Of a DNA stretch of 64,000 bases, positions 56,985 through 64,000 are shown piece by piece; the stretch's first letter is position 1, and each line of letters begins with the position of its first letter. The notes under the pieces were generated by a model. It searched no databases. It was not told the origin of the DNA and saw nothing but the letters and a program-made list of their open reading frames with translations. The position numbers and the translations under genes were made by a program. This DNA comes from Sandaracinaceae bacterium (GTDB taxonomy: Bacteria > Myxococcota_A > Polyangia > Polyangiales > Houyiibacteriaceae). Where the stretch lies: assembly GCA_020633055.1 (NCBI GenBank), contig JACKEJ010000016.1, positions 1 to 64,000 on the forward strand, given 5' to 3'.

Positions 56985-57064
56985 GGCCAGTCCGTAGCGA
57001 GGTCGGTCAGTCCGTGATGAGGACGACCAGTCCGTGACGAGGACGGTCAGTCCGTGATGAGGAC
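56985..57064. repeat. Four 20-bp tandem repeats over the 3' end of the PP2C gene
   Basis: On the minus strand the unit is GTCCTCATCACGGACTGACC. Unit 1 (57064-57045) contains the last five codons and stop of the phosphatase gene. Three further units (57044-57025, 57024-57005, 57004-56985) follow in the untranslated DNA with two to five substitutions each. Confidence 0.85.
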
Positions 57065-57814
57065 GGCCACGACGGTGATGTTGTCATCCCCACCGTTCGC
57101 GTTCGCCTCGCGCACCAGGTCCGCGACGAGCTTCTCCATGTCATCGCCCGCCTGGTTGGCGAGCTCGTTGATGACGTGGTCGTCGATCATGCCGTTCAGC
57201 CCGTCGGAGCACAGCACGTAGACGTCTCCCGGCTGGGGGGCGTCGGGGAGCAGGTCCACCGCCACCGAGTCCTGCATCCCCAGCGCGCGGGTGATGACGT
57301 TCTTGGGCAGCTCGGCCAGCTGCTCGGCGGTCATGTCGGGCATGACCATGAGGTAGTCGTTCACCAGGCTGTGGTCGCGGGTCATCAGCTCGATGACCCC
57401 GCCGCGCACGCGATACGCGCGGCTGTCGCCGACGTGCGCGATGAAGGTCTGGCTGCGATCCCGGCTGAGCAGGATGCTGACGACGGTGGTGCCCATCCCG
57501 TGCACTTCGCGGTGCTTCACCGACGCGTCGAAGATCTTGCGATTGGCGATCTTGATGCCGGTGAGCAGGCGGTTCTCATCCACCGAGAGGTGCGGGTCGA
57601 AGCTGAACGGCCAGGTGGCGTCGTCCGAGCTGGTCGCCTCGAAGAACGACGCGATCGCGTGCGTCGCCATCTTGCTGGCGACGTCCCCCGCGCGGTGGCC
57701 GCCCATTCCGTCCGCAACGATGAAGAGGCGATGCTCCGGAAGGATGCAAAAGCTATCCTCGTTGTGCTCTCGGTGCCTACCGACGTCCGAGAGTCCTGCC
57801 GCGATGAAGTTCAT
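57047..57814 (-). CDS. PP2C-type Ser/Thr protein phosphatase
   Basis: This 255-residue PPM-family phosphatase has AAGLSDVGRHREHNEDSF, IVADGMGGHRAGDVAS (metal-binding Asp), GMGTTVV, FIAHVGDSRAYRV, LCSDGLNGMIDD and GGDDNITVV. All metal ligands are present, so it should reverse phosphorylation by Hanks-type kinases such as the one at 30349. The ATG at 57814 starts the domain directly; an ATG at 57862 and a TTG at 57877 would add 16-21 residues. The final codons belong to a 20-bp tandem repeat. Confidence 0.92.
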   Translation of the reverse strand: MNFIAAGLSDVGRHREHNEDSFCILPEHRLFIVADGMGGHRAGDVASKMATHAIASFFEATSSDDATWPFSFDPHLSVDENRLLTGIKIANRKIFDASVKHREVHGMGTTVVSILLSRDRSQTFIAHVGDSRAYRVRGGVIELMTRDHSLVNDYLMVMPDMTAEQLAELPKNVITRALGMQDSVAVDLLPDAPQPGDVYVLCSDGLNGMIDDHVINELANQAGDDMEKLVADLVREANANGGDDNITVVAVLITD

Positions 57815-57887
57815 GAAGGGTGCGGAACCTAAAGTGGAATTGGCGCTAAAAGTCTCTCGCATGGAGCGATGTGTCAAGCTGCGCCGG

Positions 57888-58556
57888 GTGAAGACTCGGA
57901 TTTTGCATTACGCGCTTCTCGCGCTTTTTTTGATACCCACCCTCACAGCGTGCACCGGCGAGCCCGACCCCCGCACGCTGCCGGGAATGCTGGAGTATGC
58001 GGCGCGCGCCATCGAGCGCAACGACGCGCGGGCATTGTTTCGCGTCATCGACGCCCGGTCCCGCCACGCGATGGCCTCGATCGTCGAGGATCGGCGCACC
58101 GCCGCGGAGCTGATCCGCACCACCTACCCCGAGGATCAGCGGGCCGACGCCCTACGTGAGCTGGGCTCCGCCGCCGAGATGGAAGACGCCGCGGCACTGT
58201 TCGAGGACCGCTGCGGGCGGGCCTGCATGGCCGATCTGGGGAGCCGCATCGGCGCCCCCCTGAGCCAGACCCAGGACGGGGACGAGCTGGTGGTGGAGAC
58301 CCCGCGCGGGGGCACGCTGCGTGTGACCGGTGGGGGCGACGACTGGTTCGGCATCGTGTGGCACTACGACGAGCTGGACGCCGAGCGTCAGCGCGCCAAC
58401 CAGGACCGCCTGCTGGTGGAGGCCAACGCGCGCACGTATCAACGACGGCTCGAGCAGTCTGCCGCGCTGGACGGGGAGGCTCCCGTGGGCGAGGAGCACC
58501 CCGTGCCCCCGCACGGCGACGACCCCGCCCCTCCCGAGCCCTCCCAGGAGCCCTGA
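57888..58556 (+). CDS. Putative lipoprotein of unknown function
   Basis: This is about 222 residues from the GTG at 57888, or 231 from the ATG at 57861. The signal peptide (TRILHYALLALFLIPTLTAC) ends in the lipobox LTAC. The mature domain is helical, with one Cys pair (DRCGRAC), a WFGIVWHYDELD strand and a Pro-rich tail. It is divergent from the PP2C gene with overlapping 5' ends, so the two may share control. Its stop lies 4 bp before the next gene. I recognise no family. Confidence 0.7.
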   Translation: MKTRILHYALLALFLIPTLTACTGEPDPRTLPGMLEYAARAIERNDARALFRVIDARSRHAMASIVEDRRTAAELIRTTYPEDQRADALRELGSAAEMEDAAALFEDRCGRACMADLGSRIGAPLSQTQDGDELVVETPRGGTLRVTGGGDDWFGIVWHYDELDAERQRANQDRLLVEANARTYQRRLEQSAALDGEAPVGEEHPVPPHGDDPAPPEPSQEP

Positions 58557-58560
58557 GCCC

Positions 58561-59637
58561 ATGACCGAGCACCAAGTCGCGCTGATCGGCGGCGATGGCG
58601 TGGGCCCCGAGGTGGTCGCGGTGGGCGCGCGTGTGCTGGACGCGCTGCGCGAGACCCGTGGGCGACCGCTGCGCTGCGAGTCGTTCGAGCTGGGCGCGGA
58701 ACGCTACCTGCGCGACGGGGCGACGTTCCCCGACGACGTCCGCGACCGCCTGCGCACCGAGTTCGCCGCCGTGCTGCTCGGCGCGGTCGGTGACCGGCGC
58801 GTGCCCGACAACCGCCACGCCCACGACATCCTGTTCGGGATGCGCTTCGGCTTCGACCTGTACGCGAACATCCGGCCCGTGCAGTGCCTGGTGGACCGCC
58901 TGATGCCCCTCGCGCGGCGCACGGCCGGAGACTGCGACTTCGTCGTGTTCCGCGAGAACACCGAGGGGCTCTACGCGGGCATCGGCGGCACCCTCAAACA
59001 GGGCAGCCCGCAGGAGGTGGCCATCACCGAGGCCGTGTACACGCGGCACGGTGTGGAGCGCATCGTGCGCGCGGCCTTCGACTTCGCGCGCGCCGCCAGG
59101 CGCCGGAAGGTGACGCTGGCCGACAAGCACAACGCCATGCCGCACGCGCACGGGCTGTGGCTGCGGGTGTTCCGCGAGGTGGCTGCGGACTACCCGGACA
59201 TCGAGGCCGAGCACCTGTTCGTGGACGCGCTGTGCTTCTTCGTCGTGCAAGACCCGGCGCGCTTCGACGTCATCGTGGCCTGCAACCTGTTCGGGGACAT
59301 CATCACGGACCTCGCCGCCGCGCTCCAAGGCGGGATGGGCATGGCCGCCAGCGCCAACCTGCGGCCGGGTGAGCCCGGGCACGTCGCGCTCTTCGAGCCC
59401 GTCCACGGGAGCGCGCCCGACATCGCGGGGAAGGACCGCGCGAACCCCTTCGCCACCGTCCTGTCCGTGGGGATGATGATGGCGCACCTGGGATACCCCG
59501 AGGACGAGCGGCTGCTGCGGGAGATCGTGCGCGAGGCGCTCGGCTCCGGAAACTGCACGGTGGACGTCGGGGGAGCGCTCGGCACGCGCGCCGTGGGCGA
59601 CTGGGTCGTCGCGCAGGTGCGACGCGCGGGCGGCTGA
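58561..59637 (+). CDS. leuB: 3-isopropylmalate dehydrogenase family protein
   Basis: This 358-residue beta-decarboxylating dehydrogenase has ALIGGDGVGPEVV, LLGAVGDRRVPDN, FDLYANIRPVQ (substrate Arg), FRENTEGLYAGIGG, ADKHNAMPHAHGLW, the metal-binding Asp in CNLFGDIITDLAAALQGGMGMAAS, and FEPVHGSAPDIAGKDRANPFA (NAD specificity). This fits LeuB of leucine synthesis (3-isopropylmalate to 2-ketoisocaproate). Other family members, such as tartrate dehydrogenase and homoisocitrate dehydrogenase, share these motifs. No leuA, leuC or leuD is adjacent, so the symbol is tentative. Confidence 0.85.
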   Translation: MTEHQVALIGGDGVGPEVVAVGARVLDALRETRGRPLRCESFELGAERYLRDGATFPDDVRDRLRTEFAAVLLGAVGDRRVPDNRHAHDILFGMRFGFDLYANIRPVQCLVDRLMPLARRTAGDCDFVVFRENTEGLYAGIGGTLKQGSPQEVAITEAVYTRHGVERIVRAAFDFARAARRRKVTLADKHNAMPHAHGLWLRVFREVAADYPDIEAEHLFVDALCFFVVQDPARFDVIVACNLFGDIITDLAAALQGGMGMAASANLRPGEPGHVALFEPVHGSAPDIAGKDRANPFATVLSVGMMMAHLGYPEDERLLREIVREALGSGNCTVDVGGALGTRAVGDWVVAQVRRAGG

Positions 59638-59715
59638 CTTCTGACTGGGTGCGCGGGCGGGCTCGGGGCGGGCGCCGCCGTGCTTGATCGCGTCGAGGCT
59701 GCTATGCCCGGGCCC

Positions 59716-62700
59716 ATGCTGACGCTTCGTGGCGCGCCTGCGCTCTCCGACCACCAGACGCAGAAGCTGTTCGAGCGGGTTCGGGCCGTCGCCAAGGGCG
59801 TGCGCGGGGTCTACGCCGAGTACGTGCACTTCGTGGATGTGAGCGCGCCACTCGACGACGGTGAGCGCGCGTTGCTGGACCGGCTCCTGGTGTACGGACC
59901 CAGCGTGCCTCGACGCAAGCTCGATGGCGTGCAGCTGCTGGTGGTGCCACGGCTCGGGACGCGCTCGCCCTGGTCCAGCAAAGCGACGGACATCGCGCAC
60001 ATCACGGGGCTCGCGTCCGTGCGGCACCTCGAGCGCGGCATCCGCTACGTGCTCAAGGGCGAGCTCGGCGAGCCGGGTAGCGCCGAGCTGGACACCACGC
60101 TCACGACCGTCGCCGCGCTGGTGCACGACCGCATGACACAGTCCGTGCTGCGCGACGAAGCGCAGGCCGAGGCGCTGTTCCGCACCGACGCGCCCACGCC
60201 GCTGCAGTCCGTGGACGTGCTGGGCCAAGGGCGCGCCGCGCTCGAGGCAGCGAACACCGAGCTCGGGCTGGCGCTGGCCGAAGACGAGCTCGACTACCTG
60301 CTCGACGCCTTCCGCAACCTGGGGCGCAACCCGAACGACGTGGAGCTCATGATGTTCGCGCAGGCGAACTCGGAGCACTGTCGTCACAAGATCTTCAACG
60401 CCGACTGGATCGTCGACGGCAAGAAGCAGACGCGCTCCCTGTTCGGAATGATCCGCTACACGCACGAGCGCTCGCCCGACGGCGTGCTCTCCGCGTACAA
60501 GGACAACGCCGCCGTGTTCGCGGGCAACGAGGCCGCGCGCTTCTTCCCCGAGCCCGAGGGGCGCGTCTACCAGTCCACCACCGAGCCCGTGCACGTGCTC
60601 ATCAAGGTGGAGACGCACAACCACCCCACCGCCATCGCCCCCTTCGCGGGCGCGGCCACAGGCGCAGGCGGCGAGATCCGCGACGAGGGCGCCACGGGCC
60701 GCGGCGGCAAGCCCAAGGCGGGCCTGGCGGGCTTCTCCGTGAGCAACCTGCGTCTGCCGGACGCGGTGCAGCCCTGGGAGCGGGAGTACGGCAAGCCCGA
60801 CCGCATCGCATCGGCGCTGGACATCATGCTGGAGGGCCCGCTCGGGAGCGCGGCGTTCAGCAACGAGTTCGGGCGGCCCAACTTGGCGGGCTACTTCCGC
60901 ACGTTCGAGCAGCGCTGCGCCGGCCCCGCAGGCGTCGAGGTGCGCGGCTACCACAAGCCCATCATGATCGCGGGCGGCTACGGCAACATCCGCGCGCAGC
61001 ACGTGGGCAAGGAGCGCATCGCGCCGGGCGCACACATCATCGTGCTGGGCGGGCCCGCCATGCTGATCGGCCTCGGCGGCGGCGCCGCGTCGTCCATGGC
61101 CAGCGGCCAGAGCGCGGCCGACCTCGACTTCGCTTCGGTGCAGCGCGACAACGCCGAGATGGAGCGGCGCTGCCAGGAGGTCATCGACCGCTGCTGGGCG
61201 CTGGGCGAGCAGAACCCCATCGTGTCCATCCACGACGTGGGCGCGGGCGGGCTCAGCAACGCGCTGCCGGAGCTGGTGCACGACGCCGCGCGCGGGGCCA
61301 CATTCGAGCTGCGCGAGGTGCCCAACGAGGAGCCGGGCATGAGCCCGCTGGCCATCTGGTGCAACGAGAGCCAAGAGCGCTACGTGCTCGCCGTTTCGCC
61401 CGAGTCGCTGCCGACGTTCGAGGCGCTCTGCAAGCGGGAGCGCGCGCCCTACGCCGTGCTGGGGCAGGCCACCGAGGCCGAGCACCTGACGGTCACCGAC
61501 GCGCACTTCGGCAACACGCCGATCGACCTGCCCTTGTCCGTGCTGCTGGGCAAGCCGCCCAAGATGACGCGCGACGTGCGCAGCATCGCCACGCTGCCGA
61601 AGCCGCTCGACATGAGCGACATGGACCTGCGTGAGGCCGCCCTGCGCGTCCTGCGTCTGCCCACGGTGGCGGACAAGACCTTCCTGATCACCATCGGGGA
61701 CCGCACCGTGACGGGCCTCGTCGCGCGCGATCAGATGGTGGGCCCCTACCAGGTGCCCGTCGCGGACTGCGCCGTCACCACCGCCGGCTTCGACACCTAC
61801 GTGGGCGAGGCCATGGCCATCGGCGAGCGCACGCCCGTCGCGCTGCTGGAGCCCGCCGCGTCGGCGCGCATGGCCATCGGTGAGGCCATCACGAACCTGA
61901 TGGCCGCCCCCATCGAGCAGCTCTCGCAGGTGCGCCTGAGCGCGAACTGGATGGCGCCCGCGGGCCACCCCGGCCAGGACGCCGGCCTGTTCGACATGGT
62001 CAAGGCCGTGGGCATGGAGCTGTGCCCCGCGCTCGGCATCGCCATCCCGGTGGGCAAGGACAGCATGTCCATGCGCACCACGTGGCAAGACGGCGACGAG
62101 GCCAAGAGCGTCACCGCGCCCCTCTCGCTGATCGTCACGGCGTTCGCGCCCGTGTTCGACGCGCGCAAGGCGCTCACACCCCAGCTGCGCCGCGACCGCG
62201 GCGACACCGTGCTGGTGCTGATCGACCTCGGCATGGAGCAGAACCGGCTGGGCGCGACGGCGCTCGCGCAGGTGTACGAGCAGCTCGGAGACGAGCCGGC
62301 CGACCTGGACGACCCGGAGCTGCTGATCGGCTTCTTCGACGCGATCCAGCGGCTGAACCGCGAGCGCCGCGTGTTGGCCTACCACGACCGCGCCGACGGT
62401 GGCCTCTTCGCCACGCTGGCCGAGATGGCGTTCGCGGGCGGCTGCGGGCTCGACATCCGGCTGGACGGGCTCGGCGGCGAGGCCATCCCGATCCTCTTCA
62501 ACGAGGAGCTGGGCGCGGTCATCCAGGTGCGCAGCGACGACCTCGAGGAGGTCCTGCTCACCTTCGCGTCTCACGGCCTGAACGGCTGCGCCCACGCCAT
62601 CGGCAAGCTGCGCGACGACGACCAGCTGCACTTCCGCCTGAACGGCAAGACGGTGCTCGACGAGTCGCGCGTGTTCCTGCGCGACATCTGGAGCGACACC

Positions 62701-63624
62701 ACACACCGCATGCAGGCGCTGCGCGACAACCCGGACTGCGCCGACGAGGAGCAGGAGGCGCGCACGGACCCGACCGACCCGGGCATGACGGTCAGCGTGC
62801 CGTTCGCGCCCGGCGAAGACGTCGCGGCCCCGTTCATCAACACCGGCGTACGCCCCCCCATGGCCATCCTGCGCGAGCAGGGCGTCAACGGGCAGGTCGA
62901 GATGGCCGCGGCCTTCCACCGCGCAGGCTTCGAGTGCGTGGACGTGCACATGAGCGACCTGCTCTCGGGCGAGGTCTCACTCTCGCGCTTCCGTGGGCTC
63001 GCGGCCTGCGGCGGGTTCAGCTACGGCGACGTGCTGGGGGCCGGCGAGGGCTGGGCCAAGAGCATCCTCTACAACAGCCGCGTGCGCGACGAGTTCGAGG
63101 CGTTCTTCCAGCGCCGCGACACCTTCGCGCTGGGCGTGTGCAACGGCTGCCAGATGATGGCCACGCTGCGCGAGATCGTGCCCGGCGCCGACCTCTGGCC
63201 GCGCTTCGTCCAGAACCGCTCGCAGCGCTTCGAGGCGCGCCTGAGCCTGGTGGAGATCCGCCGCTCGCCGAGCCTCTTCTTCGAGGGCATGGAGGGCGCC
63301 CGTCTCCCGGTCGCCGTGGCTCACGGTGAGGGCCGCGCCGAGCTCGAGGGGCACGATCACCAGCTGCGCCTGGAAGACGAGGCGCTGATCGCCATGCGCT
63401 TCGTGGACAACCGCGGCAACGTCGCCCACACGTACCCCGCGAACCCGAACGGCTCGCCCGGGGGCATCGCCAGCGTGACCACGCCCGACGGGCGCGTGAC
63501 CATCATGATGCCGCACCCCGAGCGCGTGTTCCGCAGCGTCCAGCACAGCTGGCGCCCAGACGGCTGGGGCGAGGCCGCGCCGTTCCTGCGCATGTTCCGC
63601 AACGCGCGCGTCTGGGTGGGCTGA
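59716..63624 (+). CDS. purL: Phosphoribosylformylglycinamidine synthase, single-chain
   Basis: This 1,302-residue large-type FGAM synthase catalyses step 4 of purine synthesis. In order it has the N-terminal PurS-like domain (LTLRGAPALSD...VYAEYVHFVDVSAPL), two AIRS-like ATPase halves (AQANSEHCRHKIFNADW, KVETHNHPTAIAPFAGAATG, SIHDVGAGGLSNALPELV, PVGKDSMSMRT), and a C-terminal class I glutaminase (ACGGFSYGDVLGAGEGWAKS, catalytic Cys in GVCNGCQMM at about residue 1142, MMPHPERVFRS). The start at 59716 matches the E. coli-type N-terminus; 59704 and 59680 are alternatives. It looks complete. Confidence 0.95.
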   Translation: MLTLRGAPALSDHQTQKLFERVRAVAKGVRGVYAEYVHFVDVSAPLDDGERALLDRLLVYGPSVPRRKLDGVQLLVVPRLGTRSPWSSKATDIAHITGLASVRHLERGIRYVLKGELGEPGSAELDTTLTTVAALVHDRMTQSVLRDEAQAEALFRTDAPTPLQSVDVLGQGRAALEAANTELGLALAEDELDYLLDAFRNLGRNPNDVELMMFAQANSEHCRHKIFNADWIVDGKKQTRSLFGMIRYTHERSPDGVLSAYKDNAAVFAGNEAARFFPEPEGRVYQSTTEPVHVLIKVETHNHPTAIAPFAGAATGAGGEIRDEGATGRGGKPKAGLAGFSVSNLRLPDAVQPWEREYGKPDRIASALDIMLEGPLGSAAFSNEFGRPNLAGYFRTFEQRCAGPAGVEVRGYHKPIMIAGGYGNIRAQHVGKERIAPGAHIIVLGGPAMLIGLGGGAASSMASGQSAADLDFASVQRDNAEMERRCQEVIDRCWALGEQNPIVSIHDVGAGGLSNALPELVHDAARGATFELREVPNEEPGMSPLAIWCNESQERYVLAVSPESLPTFEALCKRERAPYAVLGQATEAEHLTVTDAHFGNTPIDLPLSVLLGKPPKMTRDVRSIATLPKPLDMSDMDLREAALRVLRLPTVADKTFLITIGDRTVTGLVARDQMVGPYQVPVADCAVTTAGFDTYVGEAMAIGERTPVALLEPAASARMAIGEAITNLMAAPIEQLSQVRLSANWMAPAGHPGQDAGLFDMVKAVGMELCPALGIAIPVGKDSMSMRTTWQDGDEAKSVTAPLSLIVTAFAPVFDARKALTPQLRRDRGDTVLVLIDLGMEQNRLGATALAQVYEQLGDEPADLDDPELLIGFFDAIQRLNRERRVLAYHDRADGGLFATLAEMAFAGGCGLDIRLDGLGGEAIPILFNEELGAVIQVRSDDLEEVLLTFASHGLNGCAHAIGKLRDDDQLHFRLNGKTVLDESRVFLRDIWSDTTHRMQALRDNPDCADEEQEARTDPTDPGMTVSVPFAPGEDVAAPFINTGVRPPMAILREQGVNGQVEMAAAFHRAGFECVDVHMSDLLSGEVSLSRFRGLAACGGFSYGDVLGAGEGWAKSILYNSRVRDEFEAFFQRRDTFALGVCNGCQMMATLREIVPGADLWPRFVQNRSQRFEARLSLVEIRRSPSLFFEGMEGARLPVAVAHGEGRAELEGHDHQLRLEDEALIAMRFVDNRGNVAHTYPANPNGSPGGIASVTTPDGRVTIMMPHPERVFRSVQHSWRPDGWGEAAPFLRMFRNARVWVG

Positions 63625-63758
63625 GCGGGCCACTGCCCAGCCGGCCCGGCCAGCCGCCGCCGGGCCTGCAGCGAGGGAGCGCCGTGGGTCGCCGCGTCAC
63701 GCGAGGCCACCGCGAAGCGCGGGAGCCGAGCTGCGGTCGATGGTGGTATGGTCTCCGC

Positions 63759-64000
63759 ATGGAGATCGACAAGAGCCAAGCCGTCGCCATCGCCGCCTTC
63801 AACCGCTTCGACGAGGACGTGAGCGACCCCGTCCTGCGCGCCGTCAGCGCCGCCTACTGCCTGATCGCCTGCGCCGACGGGCAGCTCGAGGACAGCGAGC
63901 TAGCCGAGTACGTGCGCGTGGCGCAGGGCGACGCCCGCTTCGAGCGCCTGGACAAGAGCAAGCTCGAGCACGCGCTGCGCTCGTTCGGAGAGGCGCTCCA
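63759..64000 (+). CDS. TerB-like protein, 5' part only
   Basis: The first 80 residues are present; the gene runs off the right edge. The sequence LRAVSAAYCLIACADGQLEDSELAEYVRVAQGDARF matches the TerB (tellurite-resistance) helical domain, whose xADGxxxxxE acidic motif binds a metal. Family proteins sense or chelate metals; this one is not in a ter cluster here. It starts 134 bp after purL. Confidence 0.75.
   Translation, partial: MEIDKSQAVAIAAFNRFDEDVSDPVLRAVSAAYCLIACADGQLEDSELAEYVRVAQGDARFERLDKSKLEHALRSFGEAL

Noticed and set aside
56985..57064. Possible CRISPR or regulator-site array
   Set aside because: The 20-bp units abut without spacers and start inside a coding end; better described as a tandem duplication.
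58045..62949. 1,634-codon open frame antisense to leuB and purL
   Set aside because: The opposite strand carries unmistakable PurL and LeuB motifs; the antisense product has no recognisable domain or start context.

Overview
The window is high-GC bacterial chromosome that looks like a myxobacterium (Myxococcota, probably the Polyangiales/Sandaracinus side; the rank is inference). Evidence: a MYXO-CTERM-like C-terminal sorting tail, secreted proteins with MopE-type CDGxDNDCDG motifs, many Cys-rich lipoproteins, a eukaryote-like Ser/Thr kinase plus a PP2C phosphatase, type II glutamine synthetase, and a mevalonate pathway with type 2 IPP isomerase. No rRNA, tRNA, intact insertion sequence or CRISPR array was recognised by eye.

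Layout. 0-7.7 kb: surface and secreted proteins (Cys-cluster lipoprotein, FG-GAP/ASPIC protein with a sorting tail, small lipoprotein, MopE/RCC1 lipoprotein with a frameshift). 7.9-12.2 kb: a hipBA toxin-antitoxin pair with palindromic operator sites, then two Rpn/PD-(D/E)XK nuclease-like paralogues in tandem and a third decayed copy. 12.3-19.8 kb: TM2 protein, a two-subunit acyl-CoA dehydrogenase operon behind a KstR-like operator, lipoprotein, VOC protein, acyltransferase, TPR protein and 2TM protein. 20.2-25.1 kb: a giant secreted protein built from twelve 106-residue Cys-rich repeats, ending in a cytochrome-c-like CxxCH segment and disrupted at two places. 25.2-34.2 kb: parvulin PPIase, outer-membrane protein, YkgJ Fe-S protein, an orphan SctR/FliP, hotdog thioesterase, Ser/Thr kinase, glutamine synthetase II and a stand-alone E2-type acyltransferase.

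34.3-38.0 kb is the oddest stretch. rimO, a cyclophilin and a possible S23-like four-helix-bundle gene are all present at about full length but broken by many small frame changes, and every intergenic gap between them holds a minisatellite built on the heptamer GGGAACC. This is either genuine decay around a repeat system or a poor-quality sequence patch. 38.0-44.2 kb: recF coupled to idi2, divergent from a polyprenyl synthase - mevalonate kinase - diphosphomevalonate decarboxylase - phosphomevalonate kinase operon, which together cover mevalonate to prenyl diphosphates. 44.4-47.8 kb: an NfeD/YqiJ-like protein with two flotillins. 47.9-64 kb: HTTM membrane protein with partner, a processive family 2 glycosyltransferase, lipoprotein, murB, metallophosphoesterase, serS, a PECR-like enoyl-CoA reductase behind a FadR-like operator, PP2C phosphatase, lipoprotein, isopropylmalate-dehydrogenase-family enzyme, purL and a partial TerB-like gene.

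All functional calls come from motif recognition by eye. No database search was run.
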